NCBI GenBank assembly: GCA_023014485.1 | Contig: JAJOZX010008811.1 | Location: 110,876 to 174,875 of the forward strand | Reading direction: 5' to 3' | Source: Bathynomus jamesi | Lineage: Eukaryota; Arthropoda; Malacostraca; Isopoda; Cirolanidae | Length of the DNA stretch: 64,000 nt | Shown: positions 19,813 to 33,944 of the stretch, piece by piece | Layout: each line of letters begins with the position of its first letter | Numbering within the stretch: the first letter of the stretch is position 1 | Notes under the pieces: generated by a model | Database searches by the model: none | Seen by the model: the letters and a program-made list of their open reading frames with translations, nothing else | Told to the model about the DNA's origin: nothing | Program-made: the position numbers and the translations under genes

Positions 19813-20395
19813 GGAGGGGCCAAAGGTGAACACCCACAAAAACGAGAAGAGCCGAAATCAAGGTCCAAAGTTTTCGAGATGTTTGGACACTTTGCGTTTG
19901 AAAGATTGGAGATTTTAGATAGGGGGAAAGATGGATTGAAGAAAGTTCTTCCAGAGTTGATCGGTTGAGTAGATGAAACGTTGAGAATACCGATTAGCCC
20001 TTGCGTTAGAGAGATGGACAGAAAAGGGATGAGAATGTGTCGAAAGTCTGGTACTGCGTGATCTCCTTAAAGGAGGAGGCATGTAGTTAGAGAGTTCAGA
20101 AGAGCAGTGTCCGTTATTTGTAATTGCGATAGTATAGAGAGAATGAGGCAAAATTGCGAGAGAGAGAGAGAGAGAGAAGCCTTTGATTCCATCCGATCAA
20201 ATGGAGCTGTGTGATTTGAGCCACCCCACACATGAGAAGCGTACTCCATATAGAAGTTGAACTTGACTCCTGTACAGAGACAGGAATGAAGAACCTGCGG
20301 AGCCGGCACAGCACACTTAACCTCTTAGCTGTTTTAGAGAGAAGAGTATACATGCTCTTTCCAGGGAAGATCACGAGAAAAGGAAAGAATGGTGT
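19810..20395 (-). pseudogene. Jockey-like LINE 3' fragment
   Basis: Minus-strand C-terminal part of a jockey-type ORF2, in pieces in different frames: SKTAKRLSVLCRLRRFF, YMEYASHVWGGSNHTAPFDR, and SSELSNYMPPPLRRSRSTR followed by STHSHPFSVHLSNARANRYSQ. The same family appears at 30362-32150. A (GA)n run of about 20 bp (20158-20177) sits inside. Heavily frameshifted. Confidence 0.82.
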
Positions 20396-20399
20396 GTGT

Positions 20400-20412
20400 A
20401 TATATATATAAC

Positions 20413-20444
<32 letters not shown>

Positions 20445-20462
20445 TGTGTGTGTGTGTGTGTG
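20400..20462. repeat. (TA)n/(GT)n microsatellite
   Basis: Short TATATA followed by about 24 GT units with one TATG interruption. Confidence 0.95.
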
Positions 20463-20655
20463 AAACTCCCTAAATGACCTATGAAAAGGAATGCAAAATA
20501 ATAAATAATGATTATTTATGCAAAGTAAGTGATACGATTATGAGAATAAGTGAGAGTTAAATTGTGAAGAACAAATGCGAATAATGATAATTTAGTTCTG
20601 TGTAAATTGTTCTTAAATTAATGAAAGATGCTAATTAATGAATGTGAAAATGTAA

Positions 20656-20704
20656 AGAGGAGGAGGAGGAGGAGGAGGAGGAGGAGGAGGAGGAGGAGGA
20701 GGAG
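20656..20704. repeat. (GGA)n microsatellite
   Basis: About 16 AGG/GGA units. Confidence 0.95.
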
Positions 20705-20959
20705 ACATCGAATAAATGCGAAAAAGGAAGCTGTTTTAGAGAATGTGTACAGTAAGTGAACTCACGTTGAAATAACGAATCCGACGATCCTGTTTTATAA
20801 ATTTAACTGTTTTCTACAAAGTTGAATGAATCCAGACACTCATTCTAGTCTTAACGAATCGTTATTTTTACAGATGAAGGAGCCCATGTATAATTCTTTC
20901 ATGAAGCTGAACTGTAATTTATTCTCTTATTCAAAAGGATGGTCATAAGAATATACGTA

Positions 20960-22020
20960 ATCTTTGCCTCGCATTGTCCATCACTATATAGAACTCGTAT
21001 GGAAAAGCTTTTAAAGAGTTACAGAGTTACGGGCTAACAAAGACCCTAAGATCCACTCTAGGCTAACTCAAGAAGGAAGTAGAGAAGTTAGAAATAGCAA
21101 TGAAAAAAAGAATGCTGAAAATTTATACCATGCTTACACTTAAAAACGTGTAAAGCTTTCACACGGAAATAGTAGTAATACTAAAGTATGGAACAGATAA
21201 GGCTCTCTCCCTCCTCCCCTAGTCACTGCTGACAGAAAGTAGTGGTGAAAGAAGATTTATAGGAATGTAGGAAAAATATAATGAAAAGAATAGTTTGAGA
21301 GTTCTTTCACATCATGCATACGCGTATCTCGTGTACTCAGGCATTAGAAGACGGTGGAAAGTAAAGGATAGCATAAATACTAAACTACATAATCTAATCT
21401 ATACCATGCATTTTTTAAGGAATTTATTTATTTATTTATTATGTACAAGTCATCATTTCGCCGTTGCATCATTTCTCCGTAGCCTGCCAAAGCCACCGTA
21501 CCGAAGCTTTATCATGTATTGCACAGGAATCACCCAGATAATATTATGCATTTCGATAAAACACTTATCTAGTCTATTAATTAACAAGGCAGGCGAGTGT
21601 CTGACCGTCTTTTCTGTAACTGGATCTCTGTCATGTGTGTGTGTGTGCCAACTCTTTGAATGTTGTAGAGTTTCAGCTTGGGTCTCCCGCTGTGAAAGGT
21701 GTTTATGCGGCAAGTGATATATTGAGTCGTTCATACTTCACGGTGTTATGCCATCACGAGAGTGCAGAAAGTCTCTTTCCGGCGAGGAATATCAGTGAAG
21801 GGTCCCTGTAACTATCCCCGTATACTTGTCCCTTATGGAGAATGAAAGTGTTTCGTGGGTGATTGATCACCCGTTGTTGCTACGGCGAATTGAAGTCTCC
21901 CACTTAGAGGTGTTTATGAGGCAAGTGATCAAAAGATGAGTTGCTCGATGGTTGATCATGCTATGTGGGGCACAATACAATCAGAGGAGTCTCTCTAAAG
22001 TAGGGGGAGGACTAAGTGTA
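20960..22020 (-). repeat. Interspersed repeat family R, copy 2
   Basis: Inverted relative to copy 1. Shared blocks include CTAACAAAGACCC with AAGATCCACTC (21034-21060), GTGAAAGGTGTTTATGCGGC (21693 on), CTCCCACTTAGAGGTGTTTA (21897 on), and a TTGATCATGCTATGTGGG end. GGTGTTTATG and AAGTGATAT/GATCA blocks repeat at two places, so the family may have an internal tandem. No convincing ORF. Confidence 0.55.
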
Positions 22021-22625
22021 GGAGGAAATTTTTAAACAAACATAAAGGAGCACTGGTCCAGAGGGTACTTCCAACAGGGCTAGACCTATAAGAATTCGCA
22101 ATAAATTTTGAGAGAATTTAAGGTCATATTATTATAAAATGTTAGTTTTTTAAAATAATTATTTTGAAAAGTATAGATTTTGGATGGTGAGAACGATGAG
22201 GAGTGTTTTAAAGATGAGAATTTCGGATATGAACAAACTTGATCCACTTTCCTGCAAATTTCCTTCGTCGCCAAAAGGGAAACTCCTTTCTACACTGACT
22301 GAATAAAACTTTTGAGGACATTTCCAAGTTGTTTTATAAAGGATAATCAAATCACTATTGTGTTATTTGCACTAAGTTTGCAGAAAAATCATTCATCGAT
22401 TCTTTATATTCGTATATTCAACCTAAAATTCTCCATTCGAGATGAACTAATCAATTTATTGATTAACTAAAATATTTCTAATGAAATGAGTTAATTAAAG
22501 TGACTAACAAACTACTGAACAGGCTTTCAACTATCTGTTAAATAATTAAGAGTATTCTACATTATAGTAATTTTCAGTGAATTCGAAATGTACATACAGA
22601 CTTCAAAACATAAGTTGCTTCACAT

Positions 22626-24558
<1,933 letters not shown>

Positions 24559-24606
<48 letters not shown>
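24559..24606. repeat. (CT)n tract at LINE 5' junction
   Basis: About 24 CT units running directly into truncated LINE family G copy B. Confidence 0.95.
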
Positions 24607-24609
<3 letters not shown>

Positions 24610-25727
24610 GCGCGCGCTGGGTATCGGTGGGGAAATAGGTAGGTGGGTTGAAAACTGGCTGAGGAATAGGCGGCAGAGGGTGGTAATTAAAGGGGCTAGT
24701 TCGGGTTGGGCCTCGGTCACTAGTGGGGTTCCTCAGGGTTCCGTTTTGGGGCCACTGTTGTTTATCATTTACATAAATGATATCGACGGTGGCATCGTCA
24801 GTCGGATCGCCAAATTCGCTGATGACACCAGGCTTGGGGTCAATGTTGGGACGCCCGAAGCGATCGAGGAACTGCGTGCGGACCTAGGTAGGATAGGAGA
24901 GTGGTCCGAAAAATGGCAAATGCCGTTTAACTTGGGTAAATGCAAAGTGATGCACATTGGCTACGCCAATCCCAAGTCGGACTACTCGATGTTGGGTAGT
25001 AATATCGAGGTGACTGATTTAGAAAAGGACTTGGGTGTGCTAATTAGCAGCGACCTTAAGTTTACGAAACAGTGTGTAGAGGTGGAAAAGAAAACCCAGA
25101 AACTATTGGGTTATATCAGGAGGCAATTTCAGTTTCGGAACAAGGAGATTGTGCTCTCACTGTACAATTCCCTTGTTCGGCCGCACCTGGAGTATGCTGT
25201 GCAGTTCTAGTCGCCCACCCTCAGGAAAGATATTGAGAGGCTGGAGCGAGTGCAGGCGAGGGCCACAAAGTTAATCCCTTCCGTTAGGCATATGGGCTAC
25301 AATCGACGGTTACGCGCCCTGAACTTGTTTTCGCTTGAAACTCGGAGGCTGCGCGGTCAACTGATCGAGGTTTTCAAGCTCTTACGCGGGTTCATCGATG
25401 TCGATTTTAGAAGTATGTTTAGTTTAAATGATAACCCAACTCGCAACAATGGTTGGAAGTTGGATTTGAAAAGGTTTAGGACTAGTGTGTGTGGGAATTA
25501 CTTTACGTATAAGATCTGTGACACATGGAACAGGTTACCTTCGGAAGTTGTGAACAGTTCCTCTGTGGATCAGTTCAAGAAAAGGTTGGACCAAATTTTG
25601 CACACTATTTGAGTGTGTAGAAAATTTTCCGTGGCACCCGTTGCCATTGGTATCTCCTCGGTATGGGCCGCAAGGCCTTTTGAGGTACTTCTTTTCCTTG
25701 TAACTCCTTGTAACTCTCTCTCTCTAT
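24607..25727 (+). mobile_element. LINE family G, copy B, 5'-truncated
   Basis: Begins within RT (GCGCTGGGTATCGGTGGGG) immediately after (CT)n and ends in CTTGTAACTCCTTGTAACTC followed by (CT)n at 25714-25726. The 3' UTR (25613-25712) matches the fragments at 7119-7224 and 13013-13110. Confidence 0.88.
24608..25612 (+). pseudogene. LINE G reverse transcriptase with a single nonsense codon
   Basis: One reading frame covers VTSGVPQGSVLGPLLF, FADDTRLG (catalytic pair intact), CKVMHIGY, LVRPHLEYAVQF and the C-terminal NSLP-like box (DTWNRLPSEV) to the stop at 25612. A TAG at 25208-25210 replaces the tryptophan expected in QFW. The frame is otherwise uninterrupted across 335 codons. The first codon is not a real start because the copy is truncated. 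Confidence 0.85.
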
Positions 25728-25739
25728 TTATTGTATTGT

Positions 25740-26170
25740 ACCTCACATAATATGATCAACTATTGAGTAACTCATTTTTTGATCACTTCGCTCATAAACA
25801 CCTTTAAATGGGGGATTCTTGAATTCGCTGAAGCAACAACGGGTAATCACCCACAAAAACTTTCAAACTCCATAAGGGACAAGTACACGGGGATAGATAC
25901 AGGGACATCTCACTGTTATTCCTCGACAGAAAGAGATTTTCTCTACTCTCGTAGAGAGTTAACGAACGAGTCAATATATATCACTTCCCGCATAAACACC
26001 TTTCACGGCGTGAAACCCAAGTTGAAACGGCGAAATTCAAAGAGTTGGCAGATATTCAATTACATAAAACACGATCACACAATTGCCTGCCTTATTAAGA
26101 GACTAGCTAAGTATTTTGTAGAAATGCATAATTTCCTAACGAACAAAAGAAAACCTTAAGAAGAATGCAT
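25740..26170 (+). repeat. Interspersed repeat family R, copy 3
   Basis: Blocks GATCACTTCGCTCATAAACA followed by CCTTTAAATGGG, GGGTAATCACCCACAAAAAC, CGAACGAGTCAATATATATC and CCTGCCTTATTAAGAGACTA match copy 2 in inverse. It directly follows LINE copy B. No ORF of note. Confidence 0.58.
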
Positions 26171-26559
26171 GGTATGAATTAAGCGAGGTAAAGTTCCGTT
26201 TCTGCGATCACTTTTTTTCCCCTTTTTTTCTCTTGGGTGGCTGGATACACGTAACGGGTGAGGGCATGGTCTGGAAAATCTGATTTCCGTTCATAATTCT
26301 TGTTTCAACCCTTTTCCTGTAAAAGCATTTCGCACTTCGCCGGCGTGATGGCTTTCTACATACATGGATATAGACATGGAGAGTTTGACCTTTACCCCTC
26401 TCTTAATCCTTTTGGGGCTAGCCTGGAGTGGGCCAATGGGTTTTTGTTGGCCCGATACCTCAGTAAATATAAGTGTAAACACTTTGTATAAAATCAGAAC
26501 CATATATTCGAGGTTTTTGTGACGATCCCAAGTAGTTGATATACAATCAGCACAAATAT

Positions 26560-26800
26560 ATTGTTATTTTATACAACGGTGCTATCCACTGTGCGATTTC
26601 TATGTGTGCATAGCGTAACTTTTGTGAGCTAGTTTATATATTCTCATTTTTCCTATAAAATGTCTTTGGCTACTTCTCCAAGGGTCGAGGTATTTTCTTC
26701 AATCTTTTTCCGAACACGCCTTTGGCGGGGAAGGAGCGGAGGGTGGGGAGAGAGCCTCATGCATTTCTATCCAGTTTTCTATTACTGCTTGAATAATTAA
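26560..26800. repeat. Interspersed repeat family S, copy 2
   Basis: Inverted match to 13130-13345: CTTTGGCTACTTCTCCAAGG, GAAGGAGCGGAGGGTGGGGA, and CCAGTTTTCTATTACTGCTT. No coding capacity seen. Confidence 0.6.
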
Positions 26801-26857
26801 AAAATGTATTAGTTTAATAACAGGAGCCTCCCCGAGTAGACCGAAAAGTCTTTGAGG

Positions 26858-26861
<4 letters not shown>

Positions 26862-26912
<51 letters not shown>
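26862..26912. repeat. (CT)n microsatellite
   Basis: About 25 CT units. Confidence 0.96.
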
Positions 26913-26913
<1 letters not shown>

Positions 26914-27029
26914 CGATATGTGACGTAAAGAAACCGGATTCAGAAAATAAAATTTAAATATGGACATCAGATTCATCTGGCGATCCCCTTGTCACTTGAA
27001 TATTTCTATTTGGAGACGCTCCTTGGAAT

Positions 27030-27044
27030 ATATATATATACACA

Positions 27045-27081
<37 letters not shown>
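27030..27081. repeat. (TA)n/(CA)n/(GT)n compound microsatellite
   Basis: TATATA, CACACACG and then about 15 GT units. Confidence 0.93.
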
Positions 27082-27083
<2 letters not shown>

Positions 27084-27444
27084 GCAAAGAAATGGACGCG
27101 AACTTGTGTGCACATCGGCCAATACAATACGGACATTTGAATGGAAATCTAATTGGGTCTTCATAGGTTCAGCCTTACAATGAAAGGCGTGAGGAAAGAG
27201 TATGGTGCAGAATATTGTGAAGAGTGATAAAAGAAACAGATAAAGTGGGATGAAGCTAAAGAATAACGGTTTTCAGAGAAAAGAATTTTTAAGAAAGTTA
27301 TTAAGTTTATCAGTGACTTTGCGAAAATAAATGCACAAATGAATCAGTGTATATCGTCGGGTTAGTGATTTTTCAGGATGAATATATACTCAAATGTAAT
27401 TTGGATAAGTACTGTAATAGGTGTTCATACTTGCTTGAACTACA

Positions 27445-27657
<213 letters not shown>

Positions 27658-28138
27658 ACGTAAAGAACGACGCTTGTATAGAAGAACATTCCGCGCAAGA
27701 TGAGGAGGGAGAACGAACAAATGAAAAAATGAGGTAACCATCCGGGAATCGAACCAGGGATCTTCCGATTGCCGGTCAGATATGATAACCACTACACCAT
27801 GGACCTCACTCGATCAGAAGTCGTAATTCTCCTACATACGCGCAGAAACCAATGCCCCGAGGGGGCACCTCCAGCATGCCGCACATATATACATTTCAAC
27901 TGCAAACAACACACAGTATAATTGACGTAAAGAACGACGCTTGTATAGAAGAACATTCCGCGCAAGATGAGGAGGGAGAACGAACAAATGACCGGCAAAC
28001 GGAAGATCCCGGGTTCGATTCCCGGGTGGTTACCTCATTATTTCATTTGTTCGTTCTCCCTCCTCATCTTGCGCGGAATGTTCTTCTATACAAGCGTCGT
28101 TCTTTACGTTAATTATACTGTGTTGTTTGCAGTTGAAA
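27658..28138 (-). mobile_element. SINE-A head-to-head composite, copies 2 and 3
   Basis: A minus-strand SINE has its tail at 27658 and a tRNA-like head near 27735-27808, with B box GGTTCGATTCC and A box TGGTGTAGTGGTTATC on the minus strand. A second tail follows at 27926 (ACGTAAAGAACGACGCTTG). The sequence then flips at about 27990 to a plus-strand half head (GGGTTCGATTCCCGGGTGG, B box 28012-28022) and plus-strand tail ending TGCAGTTGAAATATATA at 28141. The last 210 bp is therefore a fold-back SINE. It abuts a rosa-type element. Confidence 0.78.
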
Positions 28139-28144
28139 TATATA

Positions 28145-29052
28145 CAGGGCGTCCCAAAAAAATGTATACACACTTTAAATACTTATAAAGGCAGTGTTTA
28201 TTGAAATACATTTCATTTTCAAAATGTAATAGAATCTACAGACATTATTTAATTGTTTTGTCAACGCCTGTTTTCAAACTGACGTCCGTTCTGGTCCAGG
28301 CACTGCTGATAACGCGAAGCAATGGAATCGCAAACATCACGAAACATTTCGTTTGGTATTTGTGTGCATTCTCGTTCAATGGCTGCTCTCAATTCAGCGA
28401 CTGTTGCAGGTTTTATAGCGTAGACTTTGTCTTTTAAGTATCCCCATAAAAAAAGTCTAGTGGTGTGAGGTCTGGTGAACGCGGAGGGTATTCTACGAAA
28501 CCCCTTCGTCCAATCCACATCCACATCGTGCCAAGTACCACTCGCAATACTCCACTCTTCGGTCCGGATCATCATCTTCATTAATAGCATGGACTAATCT
28601 TGGAATGTAACTTTTCCATTGACAGCGCTTCAAAATGCGTTGGACAGACGATTCTGAAATTCCTACCTCACGACTCGCTTGCCGCACAGATTTTCTTGGA
28701 CTTTGGTGATACGTTTCCAGTACTCTTTCTTGCTTTGTGGGGCTTGTCGATGTCCGTGGTCTTCCGGAACGCTTCTTGTGGACATTCTGAACAGTTCCAT
28801 CGGCTTCAAACTTATCTCTAATTCGAGTGATGGTAAGTCGCGTTGGTGGATCTGTTTGAAACTCCCTCCTAAACTGTCTTTGCACTTCAACTGCGTTTTC
28901 ACACTTCCAGTAGCATTTTAGAATGAATTTCCTTTGTTCAAAGCTTAGTCTGACTGCCATTATTAATTCTAATGGGTTTAACTTGGAAAGAAAGAAACAT
29001 CAATTGAGCTATCAGCTGTTAAAGTGTGTATACATTTTTTTGGGACGCCCTG
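28145..29052 (-). mobile_element. rosa-type transposon, internally deleted
   Basis: TIRs of about 33 bp, CAGGGCGTCCCAAAAAAATG at 28145 and its complement ending 29052, with TA on both sides. The minus-strand transposase is deleted in its centre. Compare the full-length 1,362-bp relative at 729-2090. Confidence 0.9.
28261..28960 (-). pseudogene. rosa-type transposase remnant
   Basis: Starts at an ATG at 28960 ([18 protein letters not shown]), with paired HTH and GRPR linker, through [13 protein letters not shown]. It then jumps across a deletion that removes the first two catalytic aspartates. The remaining C-terminal part runs to 28261, first with a frameshift (the SPDLTPLDFF segment is readable only in an alternative frame near 28450-28480), then LWGYLKDKVYAIKPATVAEL. 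Non-functional. Confidence 0.85.

Positions 29053-29144
<92 letters not shown>
29053..29144. repeat. (TA)n microsatellite
   Basis: Long TA tract with one TTTA break between the rosa-type and Tc1-type elements. Confidence 0.95.
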
Positions 29145-29146
<2 letters not shown>

Positions 29147-29562
29147 GAGTCATGCAAGAAGTAAATAGACCCTTAATTTTATGGTAAAATGTATGCATCC
29201 AATTTTTTTGCCATTATTATGACTAATATTCGTTTCCTACATTTCTATCCTTGAAGAAGGACTTATGCCAATATTCTCAAGTGGTCAAATTGAAAAAGAG
29301 AGCTGCCTGTTCATGGAAGATGGAGCCCCATGCCACACTGCAAAAAAGACGAAAGAATGGGAGGAGCGAAATGGTATCAAACGACTTCCTTGGCCGAGTC
29401 AGTCCCCTGACATGAACCCCATAGAACACGTGTGGGCAATACTAGACAAGACTTTACGTAAAAAGCCCCAAAAACCAGCAACACGATCAGAATTGTTGAA
29501 TCTTTTACGCCAAATTGTTACAGCAAAATCTGGGCTGTCTATTTACTTCTTACATGGCTCTG
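29145..29562 (+). mobile_element. Tc1 (DD34E) element, internally deleted
   Basis: Ends CAGAGTCATGCAAGAAGTAA at 29145 and a diverged complement (TTACTTCTTACATGGCTCTG) ending 29562, set in (TA)n. The remaining coding segment (29275-29540) holds the second aspartate (MEDGAPCH) and the final glutamate (NPIEHVW), with 34 residues between them, i.e. Tc1 proper. The N-terminal domain and first aspartate are missing. Confidence 0.85.
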
Positions 29563-29564
29563 TA

Positions 29565-29600
<36 letters not shown>

Positions 29601-29604
<4 letters not shown>

Positions 29605-30310
29605 TAACATTATATAATTCCTTAGTACGCCCCCACTTGGAATACTTCGCTGAGTTCTGGTCCCCCTATTTACGACAGAACATAGAATGGAGAGAGTGCA
29701 GCAACGGGCTACAAAGATGATTCTCAACCTTAGAAACCAATCCTACGCTGCCCGTTTAGAAACGTTAAAATTATTCTCACTTTTAAAGGGTCGGAATTCG
29801 TCGAGATTTAATCCAAGTGTTTAAAATGATTAAAGGTTTTGATAATGTCGACGCCAAAAAATATTTCACCTTCAGAAATGCGGATAGAACTCGCGGTAAT
29901 GGTCTCAAATTAATTAGTAAACATTTTAATTCTAATGAAGCTAAACATTTTTTCTTCAGTCGTATAGTTAATCTGTGGAATGGATTGCCAGCCAAAGTAG
30001 TTAAAAGTAATTCGTTCGGGTCCTTTAAAAAGAGACTAGATGCTTATCTTGCCTTAAACCTCAAGTTGGAAACATTTGTTGGTGCATGAAAGTATTGTAG
30101 GGTTTTCACTCTCACTCGGATTCCCTCCTCTTTACTTTAAAATTTTCACTTTATCTTTAAAGTTCTTTCCTTCCTTTTACAACCTCTTTTCTTTGTTTTG
30201 CTTTAAAACTTTCACTTTTCTTTAAATTTTCTTCCATCTTTTAACCTTCCTTCTTAAACAAACAGACTCGTAGGGACCAACCGGTCTGTTCCTATTTGGT
30301 GTCCTTTGTG
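29601..30310 (+). pseudogene. CR1-like LINE 3' fragment (third family)
   Basis: RT C-terminal coding, frameshifted: YNSLVRPHLEYFAEFWSPYL (29607 on), then from 29817 FKMIKGFDNVDAKKYF to VNLWNGLPAKVVKS, ending at 30089. The 3' UTR of about 210 bp ends GGACCAACCGGTCTGTTCC and TTTGGTGTCCTTTGTGTGTA, a typical CR1-group ending. (TA)n follows. It differs from LINE G and from the 4322-6469 LINE in sequence. Confidence 0.82.
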
Positions 30311-30312
30311 TG

Positions 30313-30348
<36 letters not shown>

Positions 30349-30361
30349 TTTTTATGTTTTA

Positions 30362-32150
30362 TGTAAGAAGGGAGGAGCCAAGGGCGAATGCTCGCAAAAA
30401 TGTCGACCCCTCCTCCATCACCACCAATGGAGGAAGAAGAAGAGCCAAAATCAAGATCCAAAGTTTGCGAGATTCTTGGATACTCTGCGTTTGAAAGATT
30501 GGAGGTCATGAACAGGAGGAAAGATGGATTGAGAAAGGTCGTTCCATAGTTGACCGGTTGAATAGGTGAAAAATTGAGAATACAGATTTACCCTTGCGTT
30601 AGAAAAATGGACAGAAAAGGAACGAGAATGTGTCGATAGTCTGATATTGCATGCTCTCCTTAGAGGAGGAGGCACGCAGTTAGATAGTTCAGAAGAGCGA
30701 GCAGTGTCCGTTGTAATAGCGATAGTAAAGAGAGAGTGAGGCAACATTGCGGCGAGGAGAGAGGGTGAAGAAATCGCGGAGCAACACACCTAACCTCTTA
30801 GAAGCTGTTTTAGAAAAAGTGATTTGATCTTTTCCTGGAAAGATTACATATAGAAAAAGAAACACCAAGAATGTTAAGAGAAGAGGAAGGGGATATTCGT
30901 GTGTAAGACTGTGATGAGTAGACATGTGGAGGAACTGAGTTTTTGAGGTATTGAAAGGCACAAGCTTTTCTTTGCCCCAATCAAACAGAGAAGACTGATC
31001 AGAGGTCAGGTGCACCATAGCCGTCTCACGCGAATCATGGTGTGACTGCTGAGAGGGACGTTTTTTGAAGCGAGTGGAGAAGTGAAGGGTTGAATCACCA
31101 GCATAGGAGTGGATAGGACAGGAAGTGCGACCTAATAGATCATTGATAAATAAACGAAAGTGAGTGGGTGACAGGACAGAGCCCTGAGGAACACCACTAT
31201 TAATAGCTTTTGGAGAAGAGCATTGGCCATCTACAACCGTGGTTCTAGATCGGCCAGAAAGAGAATCAAAGATGAAGGCATAGAGAGAAGGATAGAAACC
31301 GAAGGAGGGCAGTTTGAAAATTTAGGATTTGTGCCAGACTCTATGAAGATCTTTTGATATGTCTATCGCAATAGCAAAGATTTCATCGAAATCCAAAAAG
31401 GAGGATGACTAAGAGTCAGAGAAATATGCAAGAAGATCGGCAGTAGAGCGTTCCTTGCAGAACCCATACTGACGATCTGAAATAAGGGTGTGAGTTGAGA
31501 GGTGTTTAAGAATTTTACTATTAAGGATAGATTCCAAAACTTTAGAAAAGCAAGAAATCAAAGCAATTGGACGATAGTTGGAGGGTTGAGAGCGATCACC
31601 CTTGTTTGAGACAGGCTGAATTAAAGCGAAATCCCAGCAGGAAGTAAAAGTACCAGATGAAAAACAAAGACGAAAGAATTTGCCTAGGCAGGGTGTGAAC
31701 ACAGAAGCATAGTTCTTGAGAACAGGAGGAACACCATCGGCACCATACGCGTCCCTAGAGTTGAACCCAGATAGAGCAGAAAAAACATTTTTGGAAGAGA
31801 TTCTGAGTTCAGACATAATTAAGTCGGAGAAAAGAGGAGATGGAGGAAAGGCTCCGGAATCATCCAGGGTTGAGTTGGAGGCGAAAGTTTGAGCGAAGAG
31901 TTCAGCTTTATTAGGAGAAGAGATGGTAACTGAGCCGTTGGAATGGAAAAGAAGAAGGAAAGAAGAAGTAAAGTTGTTGGAGAGGTTCTTAGCTCGGTGC
32001 CAGAAAGAGCGAGAAGAATTAGAATCAGATAGGTCTTCACATTTTTATCTGATGAAGGCATTTTTGGCGGGTCGAAGAATAGATTTTGCATAATTTCCGC
32101 GGAAATATAAGCTGAGTGAAAGTCAGGAGTTGGATGGCGACGGTAGGCCT
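30362..32150 (-). pseudogene. Jockey-like LINE ORF2, fragmented, YADD mutated
   Basis: Minus-strand ORF2 pieces. From upstream: 31816-31409 has YRPIALISCFSKVLESIL and SDRQYGFCKERSTADLLAY; about 31330-31140 has GFYPSLYAFIFDSLSGRS and INSGVPQGSVLSPTHF; 31105-31091 has YAGDST where active elements have YADD; and 30789-30451 has SSELSNCVPPPLRRACNIR and the C-terminus. At least three frameshifts. The 19810-20395 fragment is the same family. The YAGD change alone would kill polymerase activity. Confidence 0.85.
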
Positions 32151-32239
32151 ACGGTTTCGACTGTTTAACTATATTATCTCGTTTTATAAAGATTATAAAT
32201 ACTTACAGTATATAAAAACAGGTATGGTTTGTTGAATTA

Positions 32240-32315
<76 letters not shown>

Positions 32316-32320
32316 GTATG

Positions 32321-32352
<32 letters not shown>
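32240..32352. repeat. (TA)n microsatellite
   Basis: TA repeats with AATA and GTATG interruptions. Confidence 0.95.
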
Positions 32353-32353
<1 letters not shown>

Positions 32354-32439
32354 CATAGGCGTCGGCAGAGGGGGAAAGGGAGGCACTTGCCCCTCCCTGG
32401 AATTTGTTGTGGGTGTGTATATATATATATGAATTATTA

Positions 32440-32900
32440 TTATTAATGAATTATGTTGAAAATGTTGTTCTTGGCTCAGAAAAGCGAGGCGAAACCTACG
32501 TTTGGGAGAAGTACTTAGTTTTAGGAATAGAATAGACAATTTATTAGAGCAATATTAAACTTTACACAAAACTGGAACCCTCGTGGGGTGGGAAATGTGA
32601 ATCGTCAGAGTTCATTGATGAGGTTGATCGTATGAGGGAAGTATTAATCTTGCATCATAAAGGATTAATTTAGCAATTGCATTCTTGTTGATTTTACATT
32701 TGCATAATAATAACTTAAGTCATTGATCAGTATAATTTAACTGTATTTAACAATGATATATTGGTACGTTAGCTGTAGCCTGTAACGGATTACCTATTCA
32801 ATTGTTATTTAATATTACAGCTGTACATATGTCGTCACAGGAAAGCTAATAAGCTAATTCAGTTAATTCTTGTTAATCATAATATATCCCAGAAATAGTT
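32440..32900. other. Unassigned A/T-rich segment
   Basis: No gene recognised. A short GC-rich patch at 32355-32402 (GGCGTCGGCAGAGGGGGAAA) may be a transposon end. Confidence 0.35.
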
Positions 32901-33533
32901 GATATACTGAAGCTTATGAAAAAACGAAAACTGGGAAGTGATAGGGAGGAATCAGAACTTAGAAAGAAATCCTCTGATTCAAAGCAAGTCCCAACGGTGT
33001 CAGCATTAGCATCGGCTGTAGATCAAGTCTCAAGCTACACATCGGTACACATCATCATTTAGATATTGATGTCTACATTAATCGGGCCAGGACTCTGACA
33101 GATAACAGAAGATACGATATGTTAACAAAAACATACACTCCTGATCTTGAATATGATTTCAAGACAGCCATTGCACGATGCTTTCGACATCCAGGGCTCA
33201 ATATGTTTTCCCCATGGCTTGCTCATTCATCTCAAATGGAAATGGCATTATGTAAATACTGTGGTGTTTCCACAGGCCGTCCATCGTAGTTTGCAGGAGC
33301 TTTATTGCAATGCTCTTCACCATGTATAAATACTTTCGCGACAGTGCTAGAAATCAAATATAAATCCTTTTGGCACAAAAATGCACTACAAGATGCTAAT
33401 AACTTTTTGATGATTCGGAACAAATCAGAACTAAATTTAGTTTGTAGAATGGACGTGTCAGTCCGGCGATTGGTTGAGGAAAATCGCTCCAACTGCTCTC
33501 TATTTTGTCAACTATAGTATTTTGTGGGACACG

Positions 33534-33944
33534 CAGTGATGAGCTGCCAAAATCTTAACAACCGGTTCCCTATATAAAAAGCTCTGATTAAAGGATGTGC
33601 CACAGTATATAGTTTTTGTACCTTTCTCCATAATAAGTGGCAATGCATTGTGTCATTGGGAGTTGTACTCGTACTTAACAATAAAAAAAATAAATTTAGA
33701 ATAAATTTGAAAAGAAGAAAATATGAAGAATATTTAAGTATATTAGTTATTACTAATTAGGTAGTAATTGCAAAATAGCTTCAAGATTATTTTGTACACC
33801 GTTTTATAAGATTATTCGGCTTTAAGATCATTTTATAACAATATTTGTTTTCGTAATAATTTTCAACAACCGGTTCTAAAATGCTTCAAAATTTTAACAA
33901 CCGGTTGGCGAGAACAGGTGCGAACCGGCTCCAGCTCACCACTG
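33534..33944. mobile_element. hAT MITE, 411 bp, TSD GGGACACG/GGAACACG
   Basis: Ends CAGTGATGAGCTG and the diverged complement CAGCTCACCACTG. The 8-bp duplication has one mismatch (33526-33533 and 33945-33952). Subterminal AACAACCGGTT motifs recur at 33557, 33866 and 33897. No coding sequence. Confidence 0.85.

Noticed and set aside
21295..21717. 140-codon ORF with hydrophobic segments
   Set aside because: Lies in repeat family R and is not conserved in its other copies.
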